A stretch of 64,000 nucleotides of DNA from Tethya wilhelma (lineage: Eukaryota > Porifera > Demospongiae > Tethyida > Tethyidae). The position numbers and the translations under genes are program-made. The stretch lies in assembly GCA_964030475.1 (NCBI GenBank), contig CAXIPT010000004.1, forward strand, positions 1,531,086 through 1,595,085, in the 5' to 3' direction. Every line of letters starts with the position of its first letter. The stretch's first letter is position 1. Positions 45,496 through 56,416 of the stretch are shown one piece after another. The notes beneath the pieces were generated by a model, which worked only from the letters and a program-made list of their open reading frames with translations, was not told the origin of the DNA and searched no databases.

Positions 45496-45786
45496 CTGTT
45501 TCTTTTTGTCACTTTTAAGGTTTTGTCTGCTACATAACCTATAGTACTCATAATGATTGATGCATTATATAAAAGTTGTGTATGGTTTTAACACTTTTTG
45601 TAGTTGAGAGTTCCCACATTTTAGTATAATATTTTGAGCATGTTGAAAGTGTCCTTGTTTGTGTGCATTGTTTCCTCCTCTATACATAGAATTGTCATGA
45701 ATGCTGGTTGTTCATATAAGTTTCTTGCTATAATGATCCTTACCATCAGTAATAAACTGACCTTGCTGGTGTAGGTTTGGATAATG

Positions 45787-46994
45787 ATGAAAGGTGAGAA
45801 AAATGATTCTGGTTTTTCCTCTAGATCTCCTGAAAGTGGACTATGCACTGAAGGTGTGTAAGTGCATAAAGTTTGCATCCTAAATACTTGCCCTCAACTA
45901 TTACTGCAGCACTGATATTAGCACTGCAGCATGGGTTATAATTTATTTACATGAGGTGTAAAGCATGTCAGATGAAGCTTTTAGTCTGGCATATGCAATT
46001 ATGTCATGTTTATGTCCCTCTGTATGCACTATCAAAATCAGGTCACTCTGAAATTGACATGAAGAAAGAAAAAGCCAACCCATCTGGAAAGAAATGGTCC
46101 CTCCTAGCTGCTGCCCCCTGCACTCTACTCCTATCCTACCTCCTTCTTCTCGTAGTCTTCGTTATGATGTTCTTCCTAAAAACAGACATGGTTCTTGTCT
46201 ACGAAGGAGACATGGTGCTTGTACAAAATTTCAATGGCTATTTTGCTACAAGGCTTCAAATCAGCGAAATGCCTTTCTATAGTGATTTCTCTGCCCACAA
46301 CTGTTCTATCTTTGCTGTACCAATCTCTCAAGTGAATCTCCACACCGAGCAAAAGACGTTCCAAGAAAATGGCGAATATCTTTCAAATGCTTCATGGTCA
46401 AAAGGACAAATACGTTTCATTTACGAACTATCGTCACTAGAGTATGAAGTCACTGCTGCTAGCGAAAATGATTCAACTATCAATGGTGAGCTGGTGGTAT
46501 TTGATGACTTTGAAGGCTACAGTGAATTCATCACTGGGTACGATTATGCTAAACGTTTCGGCGTGTTGATTCAGAACTTTACAGTCGGAGCAAAAAATCA
46601 ATCGAAAACAACCACCATAAAATTTTCGACGGAGCAGCAAGAACGTGAACGCAAGTACTACTACGTGGCCAGCATGATCCCTGGTAAGACGACCTTCTCC
46701 TACAATGCTACAGTAGTTCACCACTACTATGATCCTAAAGATTACGGAAAAGAGAACTGTTCTGTCCACTTAGGTGTACCCTCCGATAAAGAGTGCTCTC
46801 TGAATTTGGTTGCAAATCATCAAGTCGCTTTGTTGGCCCTCGTACATCCTAATAAGACGAGTAGCGAAAAGACGCAGATTGAGGTGGACTACATACGCCT
46901 TCTACCTCCCCCTGATGTGTTGGCATTCCTGTTTGTAGTTTTTGTTATGTTGCCCCTGGTGACTGTTTCACTGTACACCTTTAAACGTCTGTAG
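45787..46994 (+). CDS. Double-anchored ectodomain protein, subtype C, copy 3
   Basis: Exons 45787-45853 and 46042-46994, 339 aa. Exon 1 has two extra codons (GFSSRSPESGLCTE) from a six-base insertion, and a second in-frame ATG lies just upstream (45784). TM1 is one residue shorter (LLLLVVFVMMFFLKTDMVL). The ectodomain carries NGYFATRLQISEMPFYSDFS, NASWSKGQIRFIYE and ENCSVHLGVPSDKECSLN. TM2 and tail are as in copy 1 (VTVSLYTFKRL). Confidence 0.8.
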
Positions 46995-47109
46995 ATACTT
47001 ATGCTTGCTTTTATTTGCTTGAATTGTGTTAGTTAGTAGATAATACTTTAACTTATGAGTGTGGTTTCCCTTTCAGATTATTGTTTGTGTGAATATAATT
47101 ATTCATTCA

Positions 47110-47357
47110 TGATTAGTACGGAAAACAACACAGTACTGTGAGACTCCTGCCAATCGATATAGAGTGTTCAATTGACGTACTTCCAAATGAAAATGTCACT
47201 TTATTGGGACTCCAACAGCCCAGTAACAAGAGCAGCGTGAACACACAGATCATAATAGACTCCATTCGTGTTCTACCTCCCCCTAGTCCGTTGATGTTTG
47301 TGTTTTGTCATTTTGTCTCTTGTTGCCATGGTAATGTGTACCTTTACTAGACGCTAG
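47110..47357 (+). pseudogene. Subtype B 3' relic, unit 3
   Basis: Matches the other two relics and 41105-41363. A deletion in the TM2 region (GTTTTGTCATTTTGTCTC) shifts the frame. The expected fourth relic after 48856 is missing: the shared flank ends at about 48975. Confidence 0.75.
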
Positions 47358-47665
47358 CTGTTTCTTTTTTTTGTCATTTTTAAGGTTTTTCTGCTACATA
47401 ACCTTTAGTACTCATAATGATTGATGCATTATAATAGTTGTGTATGGTTTTGACACTGTTTAGTTGAGAGTTACAGATCTTGCAAGTTTTCCCCACATTT
47501 TAGTATATTGTGAGCATGTTATATAAAGTGTCCTTGTTTGTGTGCATGTATGTTTCCTCCTCTATACAAAGAATTGTCATGCATGCTGGTTGTTCACAAA
47601 TTCTTGCTATGATGATCTTTACCATCAGTAATAAATTGACCTAGCTGGTGTAGGTTTGGATAAGG

Positions 47666-48856
47666 ATGAAAGGTGAGAAAAATGATTCTGGTTTTTCCTT
47701 TCCTGAAAGTGGACTATGCACTGAAGGTGTGTAAGTGAATAAAGTTTGCATCCTAAATTCTTGCCTTCAACTATAATTATAGCACTGCAGCATGGGTTAT
47801 TATTACATGACATGTGTGTAAGCATGTCAGATGAAGCTTTTAGTCTGGCATATGCAATTATGTCATGTTTATGCCCCTCTGTATGCACTATCAAAAGCAG
47901 GTCACTCTGAATTTGACATGAAGGAAGAAAGAGCCAACCCATCTGGAAAGAAATGGTCCCTCCCAACTGCTGCCCCCTGCACTCTACTCTTATCCTACCT
48001 CCTTCTTCTCATAGTCTTCGTTATGATGTTCTTCTTCCTAAAACAAGACATGGTTCCTATCTACAAAGGAGACATGGTGCTTGTACAAAATTTCAATGGC
48101 TATTTTGCTACAAGGCTTCAAATCAGCGAAATACCTTTCTTTGGTGATTTCTCTCCCCACAACTGTTCTATCTATGCTGTACCAATCTCTCAAGTGAATC
48201 TCCACACCGAGCAAAAGACATTCCAAGAAAATGGCGAATATCTTTCAAACGCTTCATGGTCAAAAGGACAAATACGTTTCATTTACGAACTATCGTCAAT
48301 AGAGTATGAAGTCACTGCTGCTAGCAAGAATGATTCGACTATTGACGGTGAGCTGGTGGTATTTGATGACTTTCTTGGCTACAGTTCATTCATCACTGGG
48401 TACGATTATGCTAAACATTACAGCGTGTTGATTCAGAACTTTACAGTCGGAGCAAAAAATCAATCGAAAACAACCACCATAAAATTTTCGACTGAGCAGC
48501 AAGAACGTGAACGCAAGTACTACTATGTGGCCAGCATGGTCCCTGGTAAAACAACCTTCTCTTACAAAGCTACAGTAGTTCACCACTACTATGATGCTAA
48601 AGATTACGGAAAAGAGAACTGTTCTGTCCACTTTGGTCCCCCCTCCAATAAAGAGTGCTCTCTGAATCTGGTTGCAAATGATCAATTTGCTCTGTTGGCC
48701 TTCGTACATCCTAATGATACGGGTAGCGAAAAGGCACAGATCGAGGTGGACTACATACGCCTTCTACCTCCCCCTGATGTGTTGGTATTCCTGTTTGTAG
48801 TTTTTGTTATGTTGCCCCTGGTGACTGTTGCAGTGTACACCTTTAAACGTCTGTAG
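47666..48856 (+). CDS. Double-anchored ectodomain protein, subtype C, copy 4
   Basis: Exons 47666-47726 and 47901-48856, 338 aa. It has the common plan with its own substitutions: KEERANPSGKKWS, TM1 LLLLIVFVMMFFFLKQDM, FFGDFSPHNCSIYAVP, TAASKNDSTIDGELV, DDFLGYSSFITGYDYAKHYS, YDAKDYGKENCSVHFGPPSN and VHPNDTGSEKAQ. Changes cluster in the middle of the ectodomain. The tail is VTVAVYTFKRL, as in copy 2. It is the last gene of the tandem block. Confidence 0.8.
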
Positions 48857-49189
48857 ATACTTGTACTTTTATTTGCTTGAATTGTGTTAGTTAGTTGCCG
48901 TTTACGTATCCTATCTTATGAGTGTGGTTTTCCTTTCAGATTATTGTTCGTATGAATTCATTCATGACTATAATTATTCTTGATGGACCGGGCTCTAGAT
49001 TTCATTTGCTGCATGGTAATGATTGAGTTTATTTGTTTTTTGTTTTTTTTATTGTTTTGTAAGACTAGTCTACTATTGATATTAAATGTCTATGAGTTTT
49101 GCAATAATATTATTTAATATTATTATAGTGAGAATATTAAATTTATGCTGCATTCAATTGCTAGCTGTGGTTGTATTCTCAAAACCGCA

Positions 49190-49390
49190 AGTACCGATTA
49201 GCGCTCATTTCCTCATGCATTATGCATGAGCAGGAAGTGACATATGCCTGCCACGTTTTGCGCGCCAGTGCAGCTGCCCCATGAAACAAAAGATCACTGT
49301 TGCATGAAGAAGACGAGGTCAAGTGTTTTCAAACTTTGCCTGTCATTTTCGAGACTTTTTCCGCTCCAGTTCTTCACAGACTGACTATTG
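49190..49390 (+). promoter_or_regulatory. Candidate promoter and 5' UTR exon
   Basis: A GC-richer island holds an inverted CTCATGCAT/ATGCATGAG pair, an ETS-like CAGGAAGTGA (49231-49240) and TTTTGCGCGCC. It ends at a good donor, CTGACTATTG|GTGAGT (49390). The next supported exon on this strand is the proline-rich one at 51239, so this may be its first exon; the link is inferred. Confidence 0.4.
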
Positions 49391-51060
49391 GTGAGTGCTA
49401 CACACGTAGAGATACGCAATAAGAGTTTGTAGGGTAAAGGTTTGGTCACAAACCAAATTTGAAGAAAGTATTCCGTGTGCGTGTGTGTTGTTTTTATAAA
49501 CGTTGTATGTTTGTAGTAGCTATCTAGTTTGCAAAGTGTTAGTATTTTGTACTGTAATTGTCTCCCAATAAGTCATAAATATATATGCTGTGCTCTTTTT
49601 AAGTCTACTGAAGCCAAAAGTATACTGTTCTTGATGAATCTCTACCTTGGTTGGACATAAAGAAATTTAGGTTTGTAAAGTACATTTTCTCCAGTGAATA
49701 GCTTGCAAATCATGGGTCAAACTTTGAGACAAAAGTTAGAAATAAGTTTGCATCAATTGCTCCTACACAAGCATTGGCTTTTTTTTTTTTTTACTATTCT
49801 TTGCTAAACTCGGACAGTCACCACTATAGCCTAAGCTTCTTTCTTATGCAACTTTTATACTTTTGTTTTGGTGTACCACCCTCTACTATGTGAATATACT
49901 CACCCTGTAGAGCCTACCCAGTGTAGCTGGTTTTATGGGCACATGAATATCACCGTGACCCAATGAATTTATGACAGATAAACTACCTGAGTGTGTCAGG
50001 GGGATTGTACCCAAGCCATCTTCCCAGCATTGTTTAGTTGGGGCTGAAAACGGCAAGCTATGCTTTTTCATAAAGAAACTTTTTGATACTTGAAAGAATT
50101 AGGTTTGCTATTTCTAGTGGGAGTATATAATTATAGTTTGAAAATTGGTATTAATGAGGAAAGTTGAGATTTGAAATTTTGAGGTTTTTGATTCCAATTA
50201 AAGCATCCATTGAACAACCAAAAGGCAGTTGTACTTTTTCCTTTCTCACACTGGGTCTAAGTGGACTGTGTGCACTTGTAAACCATCTTTAAGAAAGGAC
50301 AAGTTTAGCTGGGAATCCTTGGACTTATTGTGGGTATCTGCTCAGTCTCTGGTTAGCAAATATCCTCAATTAGTGAATTTTTGGTGCTTCTAACTATGGA
50401 TGAGAATAAAGATATTAAAACTGCTCTTTGTATGCTTGTTGCTTCAGATTAACCTCATCTTAGTACAATGCTTGAAGCATTCTAGACAGCCGTGTAGTGT
50501 TTAAAGATAAGTATAAAGTTGGCTGGTTTGTAACTATGACTCTAGTCCACCACAGAGATGGTGATAAAGAGTTCGTTTTCGACTCGAGTTTGCATTTGCA
50601 TAATCTTCTCTGCTTGTCATTTTAAATAAATTCTTAGAGAATGGCCATCTAGCCATATTTGTATCATGTGTTTACTCTTAGATGTACTGTATATGCCCAT
50701 TGTATGCCCATACTGTGTCTATTGTGTGTGCAGTGTGCATGACTGCAGTATTGTGTGTATGTATGTGTGTGTGTGTGGGACGTGTCAGCCAGATTAAACC
50801 ACTAGAGACCTTCCTGTTGATACAGTGACACATACCTGCATTCTACAGTGCATGTGTGTTCACATAATAGTACAGTCACATGTGTTCATAATTGTAGTAG
50901 ATGCAGCCACATGTTCACATGCATGTGATTCAGAGATTGGTCCCCAATATACATGTGTGGACCATTTTTTGTGCACCAGTTGTACAATCTGTGACTACTC
51001 TACTTCGACTTTCTAAGTTGTTTTTTTAGCTGGCTCATGCTACATTTGCACACTAAGATG
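49391..51060. other. Probable long intron, no coding exon seen
   Basis: Contains a poly-T run near 49785 and TG-rich stretches near 50700-50790. No open segment with splice signals was recognised on either strand. Confidence 0.35.
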
Positions 51061-51089
51061 CTTGACAGTTGTATACGTTGATCATGCAA

Positions 51090-51160
51090 GCTCTAGTAGC
51101 TCAGGGGTAAGAGCATTTGACCGAAATTCAAAACACCTTTCTTTGAATGTTAGCAGCTAC
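51090..51160 (+). other. tRNA-like relic or SINE head (Phe-like anticodon arm)
   Basis: TAGCTCAGGGG looks like a box A. A perfect D-stem (GCTC/GAGC, 51099-51102 and 51111-51114) is followed by an anticodon arm with a perfect five-base stem (TTTGA/TCAAA) and a seven-base loop CCGAAAT, giving anticodon GAA. The T-arm and acceptor stem do not pair, so this is not a functional tRNA. A tRNA-derived SINE or pseudogene is more likely. Confidence 0.4.
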
Positions 51161-51238
51161 GTAGATCTCAAGTATTTTTGTAATGATTTTTTCATGCTTA
51201 ATCTGTTGTTGTTGTTGTTTAATCTCTCTCCACTTCAG

Positions 51239-51533
51239 GGTCTGAAACACTCTCGCGTCATAAGCTCTCCTTCTCTTCACAATGTCCACTCAACTCCACT
51301 CCTCTCGTCCATCCTATCACTACCACAGCTATGAACCCGTCAAGAACATTACATCACCTCCAATGGTATCGTCACGGGGACAGCCCCCTCCCCTTCCTGC
51401 CAAAAAGGGTGGCTACTTGAGACAGAGTCAGAGTTTCAGCAACCACGATAGTAACAGTCGACCAGCCATTCCAAAGCGCACGGATAAGGGATGTGGGACT
51501 TTGTCTAAACCACCTAAACCTAACCCAAGGTGA
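51239..51533 (+). CDS. Small proline-rich protein with SH3-ligand motifs
   Basis: An exon after a good acceptor (CACTTCAG|GGTCTG) has an ATG at 51282 and an 83-codon frame: HSSRPSYHYHSYEPVKN, then RGQPPPLPAKKGGYLRQSQS, then SRPAIPKRTDKGCG and KPPKPNPR. PPPLPAKK fits a class II SH3-binding motif, so an adaptor or cytoskeletal role is possible. It may stop at TGA (51533), or splice at CCAAG|GTGAAG to an acceptor at about 51797 and add about 17 residues. The family is not recognised and the predicted product is disordered. An upstream UTR exon near 49.3 kb is plausible. Confidence 0.45.
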
Positions 51534-51658
51534 AGAGTAGTGGGGGGTTGCTCTATAGGTGTTGCATGGCAGGGTTTTAAATGCAGTTAGACTATGGTTT
51601 AAAATGTAGTCCAGATTTTTATTTTTGGAGAGAACAACAGTTTATGTATTGCCATTGT

Positions 51659-51659
<1 letters not shown>

Positions 51660-51692
<33 letters not shown>
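51660..51692. repeat. (TG)n microsatellite ending at an N
   Basis: Sixteen TG units followed by the single N at 51693. The true length is probably unresolved. Confidence 0.9.
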
Positions 51693-52181
51693 NAATGGAT
51701 GATATACTGGACTCTAAGCATGCATAAGACTTGGACTAAAGTCTATAGAATTGCTCTCTTCTTCAACTATCCAATGGTGTTTGTCACCTTTCCACAGGTA
51801 TCACAGAAAGAAAGTTACAGGGTTGTTTCTTCAGCTCATTTTTTAATGAGATGCAAACACCCCACATATTTTGCTCTAGATTAGCAGTCCTGACAAATAT
51901 TTTGAGCTCAGTTTGCTAATACTGATAGCTAAAGGATAGTTCTACATGAATCCTGTGTCTGTTTCATTTTGCAGGTGTCATTTGCTTGAAACAACTGCTC
52001 AAAGTTCAGCAAATTTTCAATGCAATTTACCATACTATGCCTCTACACCTCACTTCTGACCTCAGCTCAACAACATCATGAAAATTCATATCAATTTAAA
52101 GCACCTAAGAACTGCTTATTTTGTTACCTTTCTGAGACTTTCTTGAAGTTTTTGTTACTCAAACAACATAAGTACTTGATN

Positions 52182-52329
52182 AAAGAATGTGGTCACCAGG
52201 AGAGAGAGCCCAGCAACTATCGATAGGTACAGTACGTAGTGGTCTACCAGCTGGCAAATCAGTGGATGAATTATCATAGATCATTTCAGAGTCATTTGAG
52301 TCCAAAATTCCAATGGGTGTTGCCATCAT
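52182..52329 (-). pseudogene. LRAT-like first exon, truncated at an N
   Basis: Minus strand. Reads MMATPIGILDSNDSEM, then LPAGRPLRTVPIDSCW and ALSPGDHIL, all open until the single N at 52181. The SPGDHI block is the start of an LRAT-like domain as in the genes at 58645-59126 and 61919-63893. The rest of the gene is absent on the other side of the N. It is divergent from the GPR157-like gene at 53300, with which it would have shared a promoter before a MITE inserted. Confidence 0.6.
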
Positions 52330-52617
52330 CAATATTTTCGCTCTGAAAGAAAAGTGTAGTGGGTGTTATTAGTGAACTATAAAATATTGGCCTCACTATT
52401 GAGGGGCGGATGCAGTGAGGGAACTATTTGCTCTTCAAAACTTCTTTTGCACTTACCAGAAATGAATGTAAGCATAAAAGGAGCCTTCAGTTAGTGCTTG
52501 ACTTCCCGAAACCTTAGTTGTGAATATCTATTGGTGCTTTTCTGCTTTTTATAGTGCAACAGTACCTACCTGGCGTGTAACGGACTATAATATACGGAAA
52601 ACCCCGGCGATAATTAG

Positions 52618-52629
52618 TGCGCATGCGCA
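52618..52629. promoter_or_regulatory. NRF1-type palindrome in a bidirectional promoter
   Basis: TGCGCATGCGCA matches the NRF1 consensus (YGCGCAYGCGCR). It lies between the divergent LRAT-like exon and the GPR157-like start. The paralogous promoter keeps GCGCATGCGCA at 59236-59246. Binding is inferred. Confidence 0.5.
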
Positions 52630-52649
52630 ACCCTAGGCCCTTTGCGTAA

Positions 52650-53221
52650 TAGCCTCGTCCCCAGGCCCGAAAGAAAGGGCCTGGTACACACTGTTTGCGC
52701 TTGCGCTCAATCTTCGGAATTCCAAGGAAAATGTATACTATCCGCGGTACGTCCGTATTCTTTGACGTCACTTCTCAATTAGTGTACCTTGAACCCCCAT
52801 TCTAAAAGTATGAAGAAAAGTGATCCACAGAATAGCAGTATTTTTAGTCAAAGTTTTCGGCTGAGAGTAGGTCGCTGGATGTCTTTCTACTTATCTATCA
52901 GTTTGAATTAGATTTTATCCTATTTTCACAAGACAGACACTCACCACTGACAATTTCTCAACTTTGCCAACGCAGATGTCGGATGTAAGCTTTTTGATCT
53001 AATAAGGTACTACTCTATTAGTTGCTCTACAACTAATAAATCTGAATATGCTCACAGACGCTTTCTAAGGGACCCTAAAACTGGTTGAGCGTTCGATATA
53101 CATACGTCATGTATGAACACACCCACAAATCTTCTCAAAACCACGTGGTTTCACGGCTATAATTACGCGCATGCGCAAACAGTGTGTACCAGGCCCTTTT
53201 TCGGGCCTGGGGACGAGGCTA
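52650..53221. mobile_element. 572-bp Mutator-like element with 9-bp duplication
   Basis: Begins TAGCCTCGTCCCCAGGCCCG and ends CGGGCCTGGGGACGAGGCTA, with terminal inverted repeats of about 50 bases that include CTGGTACACACTGTTTGCGC. Both flanks carry TTTGCGTAA (52641-52649 and 53222-53230). No transposase frame. It splits the bidirectional promoter and ends 78 bases before the GPR157-like ATG, bringing an additional GCGCATGCGCA site (about 53167-53177). Confidence 0.9.
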
Positions 53222-53299
53222 TTTGCGTAAGGGAACCAGGTCACGTCAAGTGGGCTGGGGTGGAGCAGTTGGGAAAGTCCTTTACACGAACTGGGAAAG

Positions 53300-55408
53300 A
53301 TGTTCAGTCAAGAGAGCGAAAATGCTTTTTATGATGATGACTACTACACCGCAGATCTGTCACGCCGCCCCAGTATTAATGACAACTTAACTCATACTAA
53401 TTGTAGCGGCCTCACGGACAGTGAAGAGTTTGGACAATGGGTGAAACTTTCTGTAAGTATTACGTCTGTTCTTTCAATTGTTGGAGCTCTTTTAGTGATT
53501 GTTGTTATAAGTCTGAAACCACCGAGCAAAGAAACTCGCCATCGACGCCGACGATCAAACGGCTCACAACCAACGCAGATGGATGGAGCCCCGTATGGTA
53601 CTACAGTAGCTGTAAATTCTCAGCCTTCAACAGCTGCTGAGAATCTAACAATAACAGCAGACAATAATCGATCATTTTGTAAATCATTTTGTAAAAACGC
53701 AAGAGTAGTTCGTCGGCCAGCCGTTTTTATCCTGATAAGCATATCTGTAGCGGACATTTTGGTTGCTGTCTCCCATCTGTGGGGTGTGCTCTCAAGGTAC
53801 CAATACACGGCCTCCCATCACAGGAAGCATACAAGATACGACTATGCCGAATGCGGAGCTCAGGCATTTCTCTCCGTATTCGGAACGATTTCTTCATTGC
53901 TTTGGTCAGACGTGCTTATGTTTGTTGCCGTAGTGATACTCTGGTGCAGTGAAATCAATGTGAAGAGACTGACTAGTGTTTACGCATTCATGGTGTACTG
54001 CATTCTTGGGTGGTTGGTGCCGTTTCTGGTTGTGCTGATCCTTGGAGCTGGTTTGGATGCTTTTGGGTTTGCTGAAGGCATTGGTGAGTTAGAATCATTG
54101 TACTATTGTTCACAACCTATATATACAATACTTTGTATTACCCATACACACTGCTGTGACATATAAATTTTGTAGCCTCGTTCCCAGGCTCCTCCTTCGC
54201 GAAGGCCCTTATTTTCGAAGAAAATATTCGCGAAGGAGGAGCCTGGGAACAAAGCTATAAATTTTGCACTGATTGTTTGTGGTTACTCCATGGACCAGGT
54301 GCATGTGTAGCTAAATTACTGGCCAATGCTGTCCATGCCTTGTGCTTTCACAGAATCTGATGATAATCACTAAACCATCATCTATAGTCTGTTTGCTTTG
54401 TGCCTTCCTGTGGTAACTATATAACAGTAACTTGTTATGGTGTGTCATGTGATGGTATAGGTTGGTGTTACATGAATCTCAACAATGAACATCAAATAGA
54501 GGATCTTTTGATCAACTGGTTTGGCTACGATCTCTGGGCTAATCTTTCAATCCTCTTCATCACGTGTGCTGCTGTTTTCTTCTGTCTGATTGTGTGTGCT
54601 AACTGTTTCAAGGTAAACTATAATGGTATACAATCACGAGTTTGCACAATCAAGATCAATTATGAGCGTTGTTACTTCCTTAGGTTGATAACACTGGTAG
54701 ACGACCTGAAACTGAGAATTTACTCAACACAGATTCCCAAGAGATTCAGGTAAGGATCTCAATTAAACTTAAAAATGAAAGGGTATAATCATGATTTTTT
54801 TTGCCCCAAACACTAAATGTTGCTTCTAATGGAAACAATCGAATGCCATTGCCTGTAATATTGCTCATCAATCCTCTACATGTACCTGTATAGATTTAAT
54901 AGAAGTCAATATTTTCTTTGTAGAGTCGAGAATTTCGTAGCCGTCGCAATCAACTCCTTTGTAAGATGGTGACTGCTGCTGTGTGTGTTGTGGTCCTGAG
55001 GATATGGAGCCTAATCATCAATGTCTATCTCTTTGAACCACTTCACAGCCCACAGAGAAGGAAGTACTTGTGCAACCAGGTGCTTCAAGTACTCTCGGTA
55101 AGTGTACATGTGCATATATTTATAATAAGGTTTGTGATTGCATGATTGGTGCATATATATAAATTATATATAATAATATACCTGTATAATATTATATACA
55201 TAACAATTTGTACGTGATTATCATTGTTATTGCTCGTTCATTATCTCTAAATTTTGTACATAATTATAATTTTATATATACTCAGGGAATTGGAACGTCT
55301 TGTCAAGGCATTGTAAATGCTATTCTCTTTGTTTGTCTTCCTGGTTTCATCTGGCTCTATAAACAGTGCAAAGACATAGTTTTAATGTATTATAATCGTT
55401 CAAAATAA
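53300..55408 (+). CDS. GPR157-like G-protein-coupled receptor
   Basis: Five exons (53300-54083, 54461-54612, 54684-54749, 54924-55097, 55286-55408) join in phase to 432 aa. The N-terminus is acidic with Asn sites (NLTHTNCSGLT). Seven hydrophobic segments follow, including TM1 (VLSIVGALLVIVVISL), TM2 (VFILISISVADILVAVSHLWG), TM3 (SSLLWSDVLMFVAVVILW) and TM7 (NAILFVCLPGFIWLY). The TM2-TM3 pattern with ADILVAVSHLWGV and a Cys before TM3 resembles GPR157 and the cAMP-receptor-like group. GPR157 in vertebrates couples to Gq at cilia; coupling here is unknown. An unusually long first intracellular loop (about 65 residues, with RHRRRR and Ser/Thr/Gln-rich sequence) separates TM1 from TM2. Intron 1 carries a MITE. 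Confidence 0.8.
54173..54257. mobile_element. 85-bp Mutator-like MITE in intron 1
   Basis: Starts TAGCCTCGTTCCCAGGCTCC and ends GGAGCCTGGGAACAAAGCTA, a near-perfect hairpin. Flanked by TAAATTTTG on both sides (54164-54172 and 54258-54266), again nine bases. Confidence 0.9.
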
Positions 55409-55625
55409 CTTCAGAAAACATTAAGTATTTTGTATTATGATATTTTTGTGTATAGAGCAATAATCTTTCAGTACAATAATTTAATTATTAACAATCTAAT
55501 CATGAATACATGAGATAAATTTTCAAGACATTGTTGTATCACGTTTAAACTGTTGTTTGTGTTCGCTGTGATCATCGGCAGATGATAAAAAATTCACGAC
55601 AGTGGTGAAAGCAACCTTCAACAAG

Positions 55626-56156
55626 TTAGTTTTGGTGGGTCACTTCCTCAGTTTCTCCTGCTTCATTTTCCTCTCTTTCATCTTCACGCTTGTGAGCGAC
55701 TGAATCAGCTCCAGAGCTAGCTCCAGGTGTATCTTCGTCAGGCTGTGCATTAATTGGAAATGATCAAGTTAATAATATTGTACATACCATATAGCAGGAA
55801 AGTTTCGCAGGGTTTAATTTTCGTGGTTTTTCTTAGATCATAATCCATCTGAGAATATTTTTTATCAGTGAGACATCTGCGAAAGTTTGACACCATGAAA
55901 CTTTCTTGCCATACAGTATGACTGGGATGACATGACTATACTGCCATTGCTGGGATTTTCAAGGAGTATTGATTTTGTGGTTTTGGTGGATTGAGGGCTA
56001 TCTACACACATGCACATAACCTCCAATGTGGCTCTGTACCACTATACTGCTGATAAACCAAACAACTTACTCTGGTAGCTAGCTAGGATTCAAGGAGCGG
56101 CTACTAACTGCCTGGTTGACATTCATTTTATTAATCGTCTCGGAGAATCCATAGTG
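55626..56156 (-). CDS. 3' exons of an unrecognised minus-strand gene
   Basis: Exon 56156-56109 (HYGFSETINKMNVNQA) and terminal exon 55742-55626 (PDEDTPGASSGADSVAHKRE, then DEREENEAGETEEVTHQN, stop) join in phase 0 with good acceptors (TTTGCAG, TGCACAG). The product ends in a highly acidic, probably disordered tail. Upstream exons were not identified. The gene is convergent with the GPR157-like receptor (3' ends about 220 bases apart) and could be the distal end of the minus-strand LRAT-like gene at 58.6-59.1 kb, but no sequence evidence links them. Confidence 0.4.
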
Positions 56157-56308
56157 CTGCAAAGCAGAAGTGTAACACGTCAATAAAACAAGTTTGCCTA
56201 CAACTGGGGCAAAATTCGATCAAGTAAGCATTTGCAGGATATGTTGTACATTAGCTGTGCTCACAACTTGACATTTTTGTAAACTGCAGTACTTTTAGTC
56301 CAATTTAC

Positions 56309-56329
56309 ACACACACACACACACACACN

Positions 56330-56414
<85 letters not shown>
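56309..56414. repeat. (CA)n microsatellite
   Basis: About 105 bases of CA repeats, interrupted by a single N at 56329 where the phase shifts. The length is probably not exact. Confidence 0.9.

Positions 56415-56416
<2 letters not shown>

Noticed and set aside
42427..48709. Minus-strand frames opposite the ectodomain genes
   Set aside because: Their recurrence follows from conservation of the plus-strand exons; no splice signals or family similarity of their own.
49190..49390. Start of another transposase gene by similarity to 23030-23140
   Set aside because: Only a short TTTTCGAGA-like resemblance; no coding similarity follows.
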